A stretch of DNA of 64,000 nt from Nannochloropsis oceanica (Eukaryota > Sar > Eustigmatophyceae > Eustigmatales > Monodopsidaceae). A program made the position numbers and the translations under genes. Below the pieces are notes generated by a model that did not search any database, had not been told where the DNA came from, and saw only the letters and a program-made list of their open reading frames with translations. The stretch is from positions 620,001-684,000 of the forward strand of contig CP038115.1 of the NCBI GenBank assembly GCA_004519485.1, in the 5' to 3' direction. Below, piece after piece: positions 46,858 through 59,711 of the stretch. Position 1 is the stretch's first letter; each line of letters begins with the position of its first letter.

Positions 46858-48199
46858 CTATGAAATCTTTAAGGCATATGCCTCATACATAATGTCATCT
46901 TCTTTCACATCGGCTGTCTGATCAATGTAGATACTCGCGGGGTAGCCTAATATTGGGTCAAATGTAGCCTCGACCCTGTCCGCGTTTTCGGCGTAGGCCT
47001 TACCCAGGAGGAGGAACAGGTCCCCGACGGTCTTGTACTCGGCCAAGGCCTCCGATGGTACCTGCTCGTTATGCTCATCGTTATAGAAGCCCGTCACTGT
47101 TTTGCTCCAGGCCCCCACCTGGAGGGTGACGGGCCGGAGAGTGGCAGGCCGGCAGAAACACATCCGCCTTTCGCTGAAGACGTAGCCCCGGATCATACCA
47201 TTAGCCTTAGTCCACTTCAAGACTCCTTCCACGAGCCCAGTCATGCGCTCCGCGGGCAAAGTCACCATGAGCTGCACGTTATAGTCTTCTTGTGCCACGG
47301 TGGCCTTCGATCCCTCGATGGCTTCTGTGGATGGGGCATTCGAAACGAGCACGGAGGATGCCCGCGCCGCGGGCAACGGATATATCTCTTCGCAGGTCAG
47401 CGCATATCCTCCCTTTAAACGGGTGGATCTTCCCAAGTCAATCAGTACATTGTATGGGGACAATCCTTCCTGGTTGACCGTCACAGACACTGTCGCTTTG
47501 CCACTTGTTATGCACTGCGCGCCACTTGGACATCTGCTGTCCGCTACATTTGTGAGTTCCAGCGTGGTTACCTAGATGAATTTTTTGGTTCGAGTGAGTC
47601 GAAGTGCCTAGACAAGAGCCCAAAGCCTGGAAGTGATAGGAACGATCATTGGAGCTTACCTCATCCACGACTATCACTCTTCCAACTTGAAGGTGCACAA
47701 TCTTGGCGGGCATGACTGCGGAAAGACTCTGTGTGTTCGAGTGTGAAGGGCACGGCCGTGTGAGTCCCAGGCTGTCGTTGCGACACTTGTGCATATAGAA
47801 AGCATGTGAAATTATACTACGTACCAGTATTATATCATTTGCATTCAAGTCGTTGATATGAGCTAACGAACTGAGAGGCAAGCCGAGCGTCGCGAATAGC
47901 TCGCGGATCTGGTCCAGGAGGGGCGGCGATGGTCCAACGACTGGCGGTGGTGGTTGGTTTGTCCCATCGGTAATGGCGGGAAAGAGGTTGGCGGCTGCGA
48001 CTGCTCCAGACGCGAACGCCTTGTCCGCGCCGAGATCCTCCTCACCACCTTGGAACGTTCTCTTGAGCCAGTTGAGAAGGCTCTGCTTTTTGGAGGCTGC
48101 GGCGACTCCAGCGGGCAGGACAAGGAGTATGACCATCACAAACAGGCTCAGGACGCATGCCGAGGTCGAGCTGGATCTTCTTCGACGGCGCCGGAGCAT
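46858..48199 (-). CDS. Secreted protein with DSRCP-type beta domain and DUF6174-like C-terminus
   Basis: Exons (minus) 48199-47660 and 47571-46858, 417 residues, phase-0 intron. The start MLRRRRRR is followed by a hydrophobic stretch (CVLSLFVMVILLVLPAGVAAA), a signal peptide or membrane anchor; an in-frame ATG at 48310 is an alternative. Around residues 160-210 lies VGRVIVVDEVTTLEL then ADSRCPSGAQCITSGKATV, the pattern of a domain common in bacterial secreted proteins (VLEDSRCP-x-GVQC-x-W/x-G-A). The C-terminus (VEATFDPILGYPASIYID, then KEDDIMYEAYAL) matches the DUF6174 signature Y/FDP-x-x-GYP-x-SI-x-ID. Two further Cys (RRMCFCRP) may pair. Function unknown. An intron could lie near 47825-47712 (a GTACGT donor is present), but skipping it breaks the frame, so the sequence is read through. 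Confidence 0.75.
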
Positions 48200-49241
48200 G
48201 GTACCCCAGGGAGGAAAGGGCGCTTGAATGCTAGGCGGCCTTTGTACTAGAACCGTTGGTTCGGAAGACCAGAGGCCTGGGCCCAACGAGTGTGGGTTGG
48301 CCATCTCCATTCTAGCGGGTCATGAATCCCCCTTCCTTTGTGATCACAAAGGAGGAGGATATGCGTGATAGGGGGTTGGGGATGGCGTCCTGTGGTCGGG
48401 CGTGGAGGAGCGCAATGTGAAATAGACGCGGAATTATTCATGGCGGCGTCTTGGACTTCATGGGCCAGCGTATCATTCACTGTCGTGCACGGAGAGGTCT
48501 CGTCTATGGGTCAGGCACACAGTCTTAAAAACTTGCAACAAGGTGATATGGTCTCCGGGACCGTGTATAGCCAGTGGCGGACATAATGGCCGCGAAGAAT
48601 AGGACCAGGTGTGGCAATCTTTCTCGTACACTCTCTCGTCTCGCACTCGTTCACTTTTGCCTCTTGTGGACGCGCTGGACGAATAAACGGTTGAAGCTTC
48701 ATGGACCAAATACGGTAAATCTTTAGTTACTGAGATCGCAGCGAGACAGGAAGTGTGGCGAAGGAAAAAGCGCGTGGATGATATAAGACATGTGGGTAGT
48801 GGTGCTTGGAGCAGGAGGATAACATGCATGTTGCGAAAGGCAGAAACCCCCGAAACAGAGACCCAACGACGATCTGGCCCAAGATGGATGAAGAAGATGG
48901 AGAGCTCCGTCATCAAATTGGCGGTGTGATCGGCAAGCAAATGTCTACATTTTTACTGAACTTATTTGCTTCATTTACTGTAGCTGACATACTGGTGAAG
49001 GATGCAGAGTACAGGGATACATTCAAGTGCTTTATGTGTACACACGAGTCGTCGCGACAGAGCATGCTTGTGGCTCGCTTCCCCCTTGCCCTTCTCCTTC
49101 ACTTCTTCCTTGCCGCCACGCTTTCGGCGAGAGCTGCTGCTGTCCTCGTCCGCAGCCGTGGTGATTATTTTACAAGTCTTCTATCGCGGTAAAAGAGGCG
49201 AAGACGACAATGAAGGAGGGATGTGACAAACGTCTTCTCGT
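48200..49241. other. Upstream region and convergent/tandem spacer, no gene seen
   Basis: Promoter side of the DUF6174-like gene and 3' side of the phosphatase gene. An open frame of 128 codons (+, 48806-49192) has no domain or splice pattern and is not called. Confidence 0.45.
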
Positions 49242-51280
49242 CTAGATAGGGAGGCGGAGGAGCCGTTTTTGAATGGGATTGTGGAGGGCAATGAGATTGT
49301 GGACGAGGAAATGCTCGAGGGTAGATTGGGAGGGGAAGTATGAGAGGATCGGTGAGTCGCACTCCAGTCTCTCAAGGGGTAAATCAGGTGTCACAAAAAA
49401 TAAGAATAGCAAAGGAGGGCTTTTAAAGCTCACCCTCTGATCGAAACGCCCCAAAATACAACTCACGTACCTTAGGGCCAGCGCCTCGGCATAAACTCTC
49501 TTCCATTCCGCCAGTCCCCCTTTCAAGGTCCTCACAACCAGGCCGTTGTACCGCAACACAATGCAGTCCGCTCCCCACCCCTCCCTCTCTCCATATTCCA
49601 CTTTCCTCTCTCCGCCTCCCTTCTGCCCCTTCTTCTCCTCTCCCTCCTCCGCGGCCATCACGCGCTCCCAGTGCTCCACCACCAAGCGCGAGGAGAAGGG
49701 ACAAAGACGCGCCGCTCCCTGCGGGTGTGGCCCTAGCTACGTAGAAATAAAGGATAGAATAAGAAATAGAACGTGAACGACATTAAAAAAAATTAAAGAA
49801 ACTCCATGACTAAGTGGAGAAAAAGACTCAACTCTTCCTCCCCCTCCTTTCCCTCTCGCGCTCCCCTGATTGCCTCCCTCCCGCTGTCTCTCCCTCCCTC
49901 GACCTCCTTCCAAATACCCGAAGCAAAATCCAACAGCAAATACACACGATCCTCCCTCTTCCCTTCCTCTCCCTTCCTCCTTCCCTCCCACCCTCCCTCA
50001 CCACCTACCCGAACCAAGTCAAGCAACGCTACCAACGGCAAGACCGTGCTGTCGTGCGCAAAGAACAAGTCCACCTGCACTCTTCCCTCCCTCCCTACTC
50101 CTCTTTTTTTTCCCCTCCCTTCCTCCTTATCCTCCTTATCCTCCTCCTTCTGTAGCTGCTGCTGCTGCTGCATGCGGCGGGTGAGGTGGTGGAGGAGAGG
50201 AGCTATGACCTGCCTGGGCGATGGAGACCCGAAGCCCCGTGTGTGGTAGTTCTCCATGTCCTCCGCCATTTCCAGGGCGTCCAGAACGTAGGACGGAGAG
50301 GAGGAGGGGCAGGAGGAGGGGGGAGGGGAGAGGAGGGCGCATGCAAAGGAGGAGGGGCGGGGAGAAGGGTGGGAGGGAGGGTTGGAGGGAGGGAAGAGGG
50401 TGAGTTCGGCCTGGCAGGCATAGTAAACGCCGAGGACGAGGTCGTCGGCGGGATGGGGGAAGGGAGGGAGGGAGGACAGGCCTAAGTTGTGGAGGAGAGC
50501 GAGGCGAGCGGCTTCAATGATCCTGGTGCGAGGGAAGGATATCGAGGATGAAGATTAGAGACACAGAATGAAGAGAGGGAAGGAGGGAGGAAGAGGGGAA
50601 GGAGGGGAGGTTCCAACAATTTGCTTGTGGTGCTTTTGTCCCACAAAGATGCGGGAAAAGATGGAAGGATGGAGTCGAGAAGGGAGGTGGAGAGAGAGGT
50701 ACAGGACACGGACCTTGGGTCTTGCAGCCCCTGTAGTACATCCTTGCGGTGCTGCCGTACGCGGGGACAGGAGGCGTAAGGCCGGAGAAGGGCCTCGTCC
50801 TCCACTTCCTCTCGGTCGCACCACTCCGGATATAGAGAAGAAGAAGAAGAAGAAGAAGAAGAAGAAGAAGAAGAAGAAGAAGAAGAAGAAGAAGAAGAAG
50901 AAGAAGAAGAAGAAGAAGAAGAAGAAAAGGAGGAGAAGGTGGGGGAGGAGGAGAAGGAAGAGAATGAGGAGGGGGAAGATGGTGCTGGCAAGGAAGGAGA
51001 GAGGACTTGGTGGACTCCTGTCCAGAACGCCTGACAACTTTGCTTGGTGCGTATTTTAGCCGTTACTTTGACTGAAATGGCCGGCTCGCAGGAAGAGGAG
51101 GAGTCAAAGAATGAAGAGGAGGATGGATATGATGCAGTTGGGGAAGAGTGAGAGGGCAGAAAGTACGTCTCTGCTATTTCCCTTCCCAACTCCCTTTGCT
51201 CCCACTCTCCGTAGCGATTCAAACCTCCTCCTTGCACACCCTCTAAGGCCGTCAACATCCGACGGCACCACTCCTGTGCT

Positions 51281-51313
<33 letters not shown>

Positions 51314-51879
51314 ATTACTACCTCTTCGCCTGCTTCCTCCTTCATCTTTTCACTAGAGGACGAGGAGGAAGGCAAGGCACACACAAACTCAACAGCAGCC
51401 CTAGCAAGCTTAAGCTTGCGGGTAGTGGGATACCGGGCGCCGTGTCGTGCCAGCATCCCCACGTACGACAATCGATAGGTATGGTTGGAGGGTGGCCCCG
51501 CTGGTCCTGATGGCACGTGGGCGGAGGACTGGGAGAGGGGAGGCTGGTGGTGTGCGAGCCAGGCATCTTCAAGAATATCAGCGAGTGGGGTGTACGGACG
51601 TTTGGTGCCGGCCCCTGTCAATCCGCCTCGGCGGCCGAGGGTGGCCGAGGGAGGGGAAACCGGACTCGGAAGGGATTGGGGATGGAAGAGGAAGTAGTAG
51701 GTCAAGAGGACGAGTAGGAGGGAAGCGAGCAGGTGGAGCTTGGACGGCGGGGACAGCGGTGGACACCGCGGTATTGGTGGTGACTGTGGGGCTCGTGACG
51801 GTCGTGGTGATAGAGGCATGCGTGTCCTGTATGGCTTGCTGTGGTAAAGGGATAGGGTCGGAAGACGGTTATACTTCAT
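49242..51879 (-). CDS. Multiple inositol polyphosphate phosphatase-like histidine phosphatase (MINPP type)
   Basis: Dephosphorylates phytate and other inositol phosphates. Exon 1 (minus 51879-50714) starts with a cytosolic tail and one hydrophobic anchor (about 46-66), then carries the catalytic ARHGARYPT motif (nucleophile H146). Exon 2 starts at 50522 (phase 2) and has DDLVLGVYYACQAEL, EDMENYHTRGFG (MINPP-type YYxxGYG) and FFAHDSTVLPLVALL, whose HD is the proton donor. Further exons around 49740-49440 give RLVVEHWERV and DCIVLRYNGLVVR, and the end near 49380-49242 has TLEHFLVH, like the family C-terminus. Exact junctions after about 50020 are not resolved. Exon 1 contains a Gln run and about 30 consecutive Ser. 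A type II membrane or secretory-pathway enzyme is expected. Close relatives (acid phosphatase/phytase) are possible, but the motif set favours MINPP. Confidence 0.82.
50836..50926 (-). repeat. Coding (TTC)n/(GAA)n run encoding poly-Ser
   Basis: About 30 GAA units on the + strand, read as TCT codons (Ser) on the minus strand, inside exon 1 of the MINPP-type gene. A separate (CTG)n at about 51281-51312 encodes poly-Gln in the same exon. Confidence 0.95.
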
Positions 51880-53061
51880 AGAATGTAAGCTAGACGAGAC
51901 AGCACCATCAGGTCCCCCCAGACACACATACACCTCTCATCATTGCATCGCTGTGAGTCCTGTACTAGTCACCTGTAACTTGTACTGGTCTGTATGGTGG
52001 GAACATGCATGATTTTGGCCCATGCTACTGTTAAGTACATTTGTGCGCCTTTTCCTCGCTTTATTTCCCCACCCACATTTACTCTAAATATATCGTGCTC
52101 GATCGTCAGACACAGGCACTCAATGATTTTCCTAAGTGCAGTGCAGCTTCGTGTTGCATTACGTATTTCATCCCGGGGCATATTGATCTTCCACGCTCGC
52201 TCCCCACACAAGGAACGCTAAGTACGTGGAGGACACATAAAAGCCTCGCTTGAAAGACGTACACAGATCTTCCGATGACAAGAGTGTGGCGGCATATTAA
52301 GGAAGTAAGGAAGGCGCCAAGTACAGTCGATGGCGGCCTGCATACAGGGAGGAAAGTCGTCGAAGAGCAATGCCGCCAAGGTAGAAAAGCGCCCAGCAGG
52401 GAGGACAAGTAAAGAAGGAAGGTTGTCAATATCAACAGACATACCGGCGCAGTTCCATAAGTACGACAGTAGCGATCAAGTTTGACAGGGAGGTTTAAAT
52501 AAGTAATACGCAAATTTACTTGCAGGTCACATTTCTTGTACTTTTTGATGTGACGTAAGCAGGATACACCTTAGCATAAATTGGCTTAAAGTTCTCCGCT
52601 TCGGCAGACTTAAACAAGTCATGACGAGTGCCAATGGCATAAACTCGTGGACGAGTAGACCGTCTCCTACTGCGAGATGGACAAGTGTAACTGTCTCTCA
52701 TCCTCTCCCACCATCTCTAAAGCTGCTCTCTACTCTTCATTTTGTCCCTCCTTCCAGCTGCAATTGCAGTTCTGCGGTATTCTCTAACTTCGCCACGCCG
52801 CTCAGCACGCGCTTACTTTCCTTATAAAATTATGCACGGTGTTTACTAGCTGCATCTCCCTCTTCCATCAAAAACTACTAAGTGCGAAGGCACTGTGAGC
52901 GCTTGACAAACGTCGGAAGAAAATGACTGACGTACATCAACTATATATGCTTCACCATGCCAGACTTTTCTTCTATCCGAGGCCACCTCCATTCCATAAG
53001 CCTAGCTAAATAGATATAGATATATATCTCTCTTTTATATTTTTTTCTTCCGGATGAGGTC
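51880..53061. other. Intergenic with weak unknown candidate
   Basis: 5' region of the MINPP-type gene and 3' side of the beta-helix gene, including a TATATAT-rich stretch at 53008-53042. Apart from the candidate at 52218-52701 nothing was read. Confidence 0.45.
52218..52701 (-). CDS. Weak candidate, small spliced gene of unknown function
   Basis: On the minus strand an open segment (52701-52516) reads RPRVYAIGTRHDLFKSAEAE and FKPIYAKVYPAYV with non-repetitive, protein-like composition. Downstream, a GTATGT donor near 52444 and a TGCAG acceptor near 52340 could join LDRYCRTYGTAP to AAIDCTWRLPYFLN in phase, ending at 52218. No family recognised and no start context chosen. It may equally be chance or an old fragment. 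Confidence 0.22.
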
Positions 53062-54517
53062 TTAAACATACATGTGTGTGCCGTACAACTTGCGCTCCTG
53101 GCCCGAGTGTCGCAACTCATAACTCTGCGAATACCCGACCTGCCCATTCTCGGCCTTGGCCTGCTCAACGGGAGGGGATGGAACGTGAGTGAAATGCCGA
53201 GTGACCAACTACCACATGCCACTTGCGCGTGCATGCATGAGTCCCTTGTCGTACCTGGAAGAAGTAGTCGGCAGGGATCATTTCTTCGACGAAAACCATG
53301 TCAACCGTGGCGTGGCCCTCCTCGTCCGTCATGACGCTCTGCAGCTTATGCACCACGTGCTCGGCCGTCTCATGTTCCTACAGGACAGGAGAGGGGGAAA
53401 GGAGTTGGTTGAGCATCATTTTAGCCAAAATGAGAGAGAAAGGACAGGGGACGAAGCAGGGGAAGACGAGTCTTAGTCAGATACGTTACACCAGCCACCG
53501 AAACTGCCCCATATTCTGTCTCCCCGTCCCTTCCTGCCCTCCCTCTCCTCCCTTCCCTCCCTATTTTCTCTTGTATACATACCTTGAAGCGGTAGAGGTC
53601 AAGTTGAAGGGTGGTCGACGCAGGAAAGTTCTCGAGGTACATGTGGTAGGTCTTGCCGTACTTCGCGTGGGTCACGGGCACGGCCGTTTGCTCTGGGTCC
53701 ACCAGCACGGCTGAATGGCTGCCCAAAGACCGGTGCCGGGCCGTTAGGTGCAACTGGAGAGAAGGAGAAAAGGGAGACAATATGGCGCAACGCACGCCAG
53801 GCGAGAGGGCCGAGTGAATAGAACGTAGAGAAAACAAAGGTATTGACTTTGGAAGATGAAACGTACCGGAGAATTGTAGGCGGGGACAAAAAGCTCGTTC
53901 GTGCTGATAATGTCTACATGGCCCAGCTCGATGCCCTGGGTGTGAGGAAGGGAGAGGAAAGAGGGCGTGGATGAGATGGCGGCATGGAAAGAGAGACGTA
54001 TATTATAATGTAATCCTGCCCGCGAAGAAGGACAACTCATAACTAGGACCTCTTTTCCTCTTTTTGTTCAACTCCCCTTGCTTCTCCATGCACGTAGACG
54101 TACCGACATGGTGGCGTAGGCCGCCTTGATGTTCTGCGCCAAGCGGCCCTCCCGCGCCTCATCCGCGCTCCCGTCCAAGCCTGCCCGCACAATGTCCATG
54201 GCCTCCTTGGTCGTCGTCATCAGCACCATCTACATTCAAAAAGAGGAAAAGAGGGAGTGAAAGACGAGAGAAGAAGAGAAAAGGGACGATGAGTTGCTGA
54301 TGATGAATATTGAAACACGACGACAGAGGCGCCATACATGCTCACTTCTCTTTCACATTCCTGCTCGCATTCATCTTTGCGTTCCCCGTTCCATCCTTTC
54401 GCCTTTCCTTCCGTCTTCTCGCACATACCTCGACGGTGTGTGTCTTGCTGAAGTCCTGGTCCTCATACAGGCTGCGGGCCCGGGCCTGCTGATGTTCGCC
54501 GAACTGGGGGTCAAGCT
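53053..54517 (-). repeat. Segmental duplication, left copy
   Basis: Matches 62539-64000 essentially base for base, introns included (offset 9486, then 9483 after a 3-bp intron indel at about 54082/63567). The left breakpoint is abrupt, about 10 bp past the beta-helix stop codon. Confidence 0.95.
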
Positions 54518-57500
54518 CGCCGTGGTACAGGTTCACCTGCGTGGTAGGTGGAAACAAAGGAAAGGAAGGAGTGACGAAGCGGATCAGAAAGTCGTGCAGC
54601 GAGCCAAACACAAGACGTCGGCTTTAGATTGGACAGAGCAAAATACGCCACCCCAAAATCACTCTATATACTTCTGTACTCACAATAATAGAGTCTTTGT
54701 CCTCGCTGGCGCCCTGCAGCTCGGCCACGGCCGCCACCACCGCCTCTTGCAGCTCGGGTAGGTCCAGGGCATCCACGTCAGCCTCGGAGGTGGTAGTGAT
54801 GGTGGCCATCATAATGTGATGGTCGTCGTACTTGAGCGCCTCGGTGTCCCCAGGAATGCTGGCGCTGTAGGATGGAAGGTAAGGGGAGTAGGTTGAGATG
54901 GATGCGTGACTGCCTGTGTTGGTGGCCATGGTCACAGACTGTCCTTAATCTTCATGCAGGCACATCTCTTTTTCTTTCTCACACTTGTTCTCCGTTGCGT
55001 TGCCTTTCTTTGCCTCTACTTACTTGCTCGACATTCTCTGGTTGTTCGGCATGATCAAGTTGGCGCAGTCGTCCTCCACCTGGCACCCGCCGAGTCCGCC
55101 ACCTTGCGCGCTGTGCGTGTATTGGGGTGTATATGTGGGGGTTGGGTTGAATGTGAGCTCGGTACTTACTGGGCCAAGGTGAGTGTGACTGCATTTCGTC
55201 GTCCTTCTCTTTTTTGGGGGATCCATTGTACGTACCCCGGCACATTGCACATCCCGCAGTAGCCGTCCGTCTTGGATGCGATTTCGAAAGCGGCTACCTC
55301 CGTCTCCCTCTCAATGGCCGGTAGGCGGCCAGGGAGATTCATGCTACCTATCTGCGCCTGCATCCTGTCAAACGTCTGGGACAAGGACAAAGGGGGACAC
55401 AGGGTGAAAGATGAAAAGTGAGCAAGTGGTACAATATTCATTCGCGTCTCGCCTATGGTCCACCTTCCCGAATAGCGGCTGCTTTCGCTCTTCGACCTAC
55501 CCTCGCCCACTTACATCCAACCACTGAGGGGGCACAAGGTTCTCGAACCTCTTGCGGTCGAAGGTGGTGCGCGAGACATTGGCGGCTAGCACAGAGATGT
55601 CCTGTTAGAGAGAAGAAACCAACAAACGAGGAAGAACAGATCAGAGCAAGAACAAGACATACCTCTCTTCTCGAGTACGCTCTAAGTATGACCGACCAAC
55701 ACATCCAGCCAGACGATTCTTTCCCTCCCTTGCTTCCAACGTCTTGACGTACCATGGGGTTCATTGCCGAGGCCTTCAGATTGCGGTCGCCACTGGTGCT
55801 GTTTTCGGCCTCCTCGGCGTCAAGGTGATCGCGGTGCCATAGGTTGGTGGCGTGGCGGCGGACCTGCGTGGGCAGATGCCGAGTGTGACCACCCTGTTCG
55901 AAGAAAGCGCGGAGCTCACGCTGTTTTGCCGAAAGCTGGCGCTTGGACGATGCTCGTGACAGGCGAGGGCCCGTGCGTTCGGGGGCCATGAGGGTACGGG
56001 GCGCCTTAGGACCGGGCGAGGTACGAGCCTTGGACGCGGCGACGGCCGCAGGACCTCGGCGCTTGTCGGAAAGGGCGCGAGCTCGGCCTTCCTCGCCACC
56101 AGAACTGGCACCGTCGTTTCCTCCCTCGTAGCCGAAGGCCAGGTTGACTGTCAAGGGCGGGGTATTAAGGACAGATAGTGAGTAGTATCCAATCAGACTT
56201 GTTTGTTCCCCTTCCGCTTGTCCAGCCTACCATCGCTAGCACTTACTAAGCTTCATGCAGCCCTGCACGGGGGCTACGAATGTGGGCAATGTGTAGAGAG
56301 AACGGTCCGTGGTAAGCGCGCGGGCACGACCTTCTCCTCCCTCGGCACCGGAGGAAAGAGAACCTGTAGCACCGCTTTCGGATTCACAAGTGCCCTGATG
56401 AGGGCCGAAGGGGAAGCGACGCGTATAAATAGGAGACGGAAAGAAAGGGGGATGAGTGTGTGAGTTATTTATCCTAATCCTGATGCATCCCATTTCAATC
56501 CATATAAGTGTAGTCCTCATCTCGACCCTTACTTTCCCCTCTCTGGTCTTTTACCTACCATGACAAAGAATTCGGTCACGCGCGAGACGCGGGGCCCGTA
56601 GAAGTCGATGATAGGCGTGGCCCACACGACCATGGCCCCAGCACCCACGTAGAGTACCTCCCCCAATGTCCGTGAAAACTCAAATACATTGGCATCAATA
56701 ACCGGTGAGGCGATCCAAGAAATGAAGCCAGCTACGATGGAAGGAAAGAGAAAGAGATAAGAGGATAATCTTAAAGCAGGGACCCTAACCGTACCGAAGA
56801 GATAACATCTAATCTGTCTCTTCCTCTTCTCCCTATCTCCTTACCATCATTGGCGATGTACTCGCCCAACATGAAGACGGCGGCGATGGCGACAAATTCC
56901 ACGAGAACCACACCTGTAAATGACCCGTACCCAGCGCCAATATAGAGACTGCCGCCCTGTGAGAGAAGACCCAAAAAGTGGAAAGGCACATGCGTATGAG
57001 AGACCAAGGTAATGGATCAGAGCACCTTTAAGACTGTTTTCCTTCCTTCCTCCCCTTTTTCTTCTCCTCATATGTTTCCGTACCTGACCGTTCTCACTTG
57101 CTTGGGACAGATATTCGGCACTGGGGTTGCCTGTTCCGATGTAGACGCCCGATCCCAGGAAAGTTGTTTCACCAAGCACAGCCTACGGGAAAAGAAGATC
57201 CGGTAAGTCAAGGATACGGGCATCAGCGTAAGAGGTTGAAGCAACAATATAGGGAAAGCGAAAGAGAATGAGGTAAGTGGACCAGGAATACATAAGAAAA
57301 CGTCACCAGCACGTACAAACATAAGAAGGCCGTTATACTCATTGAATGGACAGCCAGTTTGGATGAGTACGCCCGCTCCGACCGTGTACTCGAAACCCAC
57401 GCCAAATGTCGCACCCAGTGCGAAGGCTTCCATGTTATTCACACCCGTCAAGATCATAGCTCCTGGAAAGGGGAAGGGGTGAAGGAAAGGTGAATGATGG

Positions 57501-59711
57501 TGAAGAGGGAACGGAAGATGGAAGAGAATACGAGTACGGGTCTCGATTTCCGATGAGGCGGTAAGGTCAGGCATCCCTTCTCATCCCTTTGTTACCTCCC
57601 AAGACGTTCAGCTCGCCCGTGCCCGTGAAGAGGACGGCAGCCGAGTACTCGCTGATAACAGAGACCGTCATGGCCATCACACCGCCTGTCGGTACAAGGA
57701 ACAGGAAAAGAACCGAGGCGCGGTAAAAAGGAGTAATTAAGATATAAGATCATACAAAGAACCTGCGCAGACTTGCTTCCCATTCTTCAAAGCCCCTGCA
57801 TAATTCAAAATACCCGCTGAAGCGTGTATACCTGCCACGAGGAAGCCCTGTGCCATGCAGTTTTCATTGACGACGCCATTGTTCTCCATAAATGTGTTGA
57901 AAGTGTACGTAGAGAGACCCGCGAACTGAGCAACAAACTGTGAGGGTTGAGTCAAAGTGATACGTCAGTACAAAGTGAGTCATGGTCATACCTGGATGAC
58001 TCTAGGTACATTTCTGTTTCTTTGCACCCTTCCTCTTCTGCACTTACCAATCCTACGCCATTCTCCACCCCCAGTAACGTGTTCTCCAAAAATGTACAGC
58101 CCGTAAAGGTCAGGATCCCGCCCAGCTGCAGGACGTTGGCGCCAATGAAAAGGGTGTTGCCGAAAGCATACAACACGGTCAAGTCAAAGAACATGCAGCC
58201 GATGAAGTCTGGTATGGAGGGATATTTAAGCGGGCGGTTAAGAGACAAGAAGGTTTTGACAGTATGCTCACACGGGCCTTAAAAAGACATGATATAAAGT
58301 ATGGATCCATTCACACAGTCTTTCCATCGTGCGTCACACACATGGGAGCCTCTTTCCTCTTCACATACCAATCTGTCCGCCCACCGCGAAGACGTGACCG
58401 CCATAGATGCGGTAGACCTCACGACCCAGGGTACGCCGAATATTGCGCTCAATGCCCGACTCAAGATCTGGGTCATCGATAAAGAGAACACCCGTAAATT
58501 TTGCGCCCAAGGCATCCGAATCAATCATGACACTGCCACCCCGAATCTCGTTCACCTTGCCCGTGGGTGCAGTGTTCGCGAAGCGCTCAAAAGGCAAGGG
58601 ATCCCGAAAAATACCATCGCTCATCAGCTGTTGCACGAATCGCAGGTCCAGGAAGCCACCAGCGGTGACATGCCACGTGCGCACAGACTCTTCACCGTCA
58701 AGAACGGGCAGAATGCTGGGGTTTCCCATAACCACCACGCGGCGTCGGACAAAGATCTCCTCCTCAATCTCGAAGATCTTACCGGGGGCAAGGTAAACAA
58801 TGCTGCATGCTTTGTTCTACGAGTCGAGAATGATTGAAAGGATCGAGGAAAAGAAAAAGGTCGATGAACGAGATAGAATTGGACAACCCCCCAGAACAAA
58901 TCATACCTCAACGGCGTCCTTGAGCTCGTCAAAGTCGGCGGCGAAACAGGAATCCTCGGGCAAGCCTTCCAAGCCACCGCCCGCCACTGCCAACCCCATC
59001 TGGACATCTACCAAAAAATCAGGCGGAGTGCCGGAGGTTTTGGCCTCGGCGGCCTCGTCCGATACTTTGTAAGCTGCCTCTCCGGCCTTATTCGTGACGA
59101 AAGTCAACCCAGGACCTGCCGCAGTACCTGTCGGCAGTGTGGAGTCGCTCGCCTGTGCGTGTGGTGTGATGTTTCAGCGAAAAAAACGCCAGCAAGACAT
59201 GCATCCTAGATACTGGAATATGAACATTGATTCTTGGAACGTACCTGCTGCGTAGTCGTCATGGACGTTTCTGGCACCTTGATGTCGGCCTGTGTTAGTT
59301 TTTATAAAGAGATCGTGGTCGGTTGCAAAAACCTTTGCAGCTCGGTTTCTTTCTCCGACACGTACCGGCGCTTCACTCGTTGTCGTCGCAGTGTCAAACA
59401 TCAAAGAGAAAGGGACAGTTGTGTCACCCATCGGTGTCGTCTGTGCTCCGGACCTCCCGGCTGACTTGTTTTGGTCCTGTGTGCGTGTGTGCGTGTAGGT
59501 GTAAAGGCGAGGAGATGAGGCGGGCATGCAACATGTGGCTTATACGTACCCACGTATCCTCAGCTCCTTTCTGCTTGCTTACCTTGCCCCCCGAAACGAT
59601 GGCTATAGTGGCCACCAGGCCCGCAACGAGCACGACGGCTAAGGCTGCGAGGCCTACACGCCTCCTCCGAGTCTGGCCGTCTCCGGGACCGCTCGCATGT
59701 GCTGCGGCCAT
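53062..59711 (-). CDS. Large membrane-anchored right-handed beta-helix protein, copy A
   Basis: About 25 small exons. Sure ones (minus): 59711-59583, 59476-59366, 59289-59245, 59152-58907, 58816-58369, 58208-58048, 57937-57832; the last ends at a TAA at 53062-53064. A short basic N-terminus (TRRRRVG) and one hydrophobic segment (about 20-40) make a type II anchor. After a Thr-rich stalk, a pectin-lyase-like beta-helix begins (DFDELKDAVE, IVYLAPGKIFEI, RRRVVVMGNPSI, WHVTAGGFLDLRFVQ) and continues over many coils of the type LQLGGILTFTGCTFLEN, one coil or so per exon. A Ser/Gly/Arg/Ala linker follows, with two GRARAL repeats (near 56300 and 56060), then a Cys-bearing part (GYCGMC) and a mixed C-terminal domain. 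Probably an extracellular or wall polysaccharide-binding protein; catalysis is not shown. Introns lack (CCCT)n. Confidence 0.8.
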
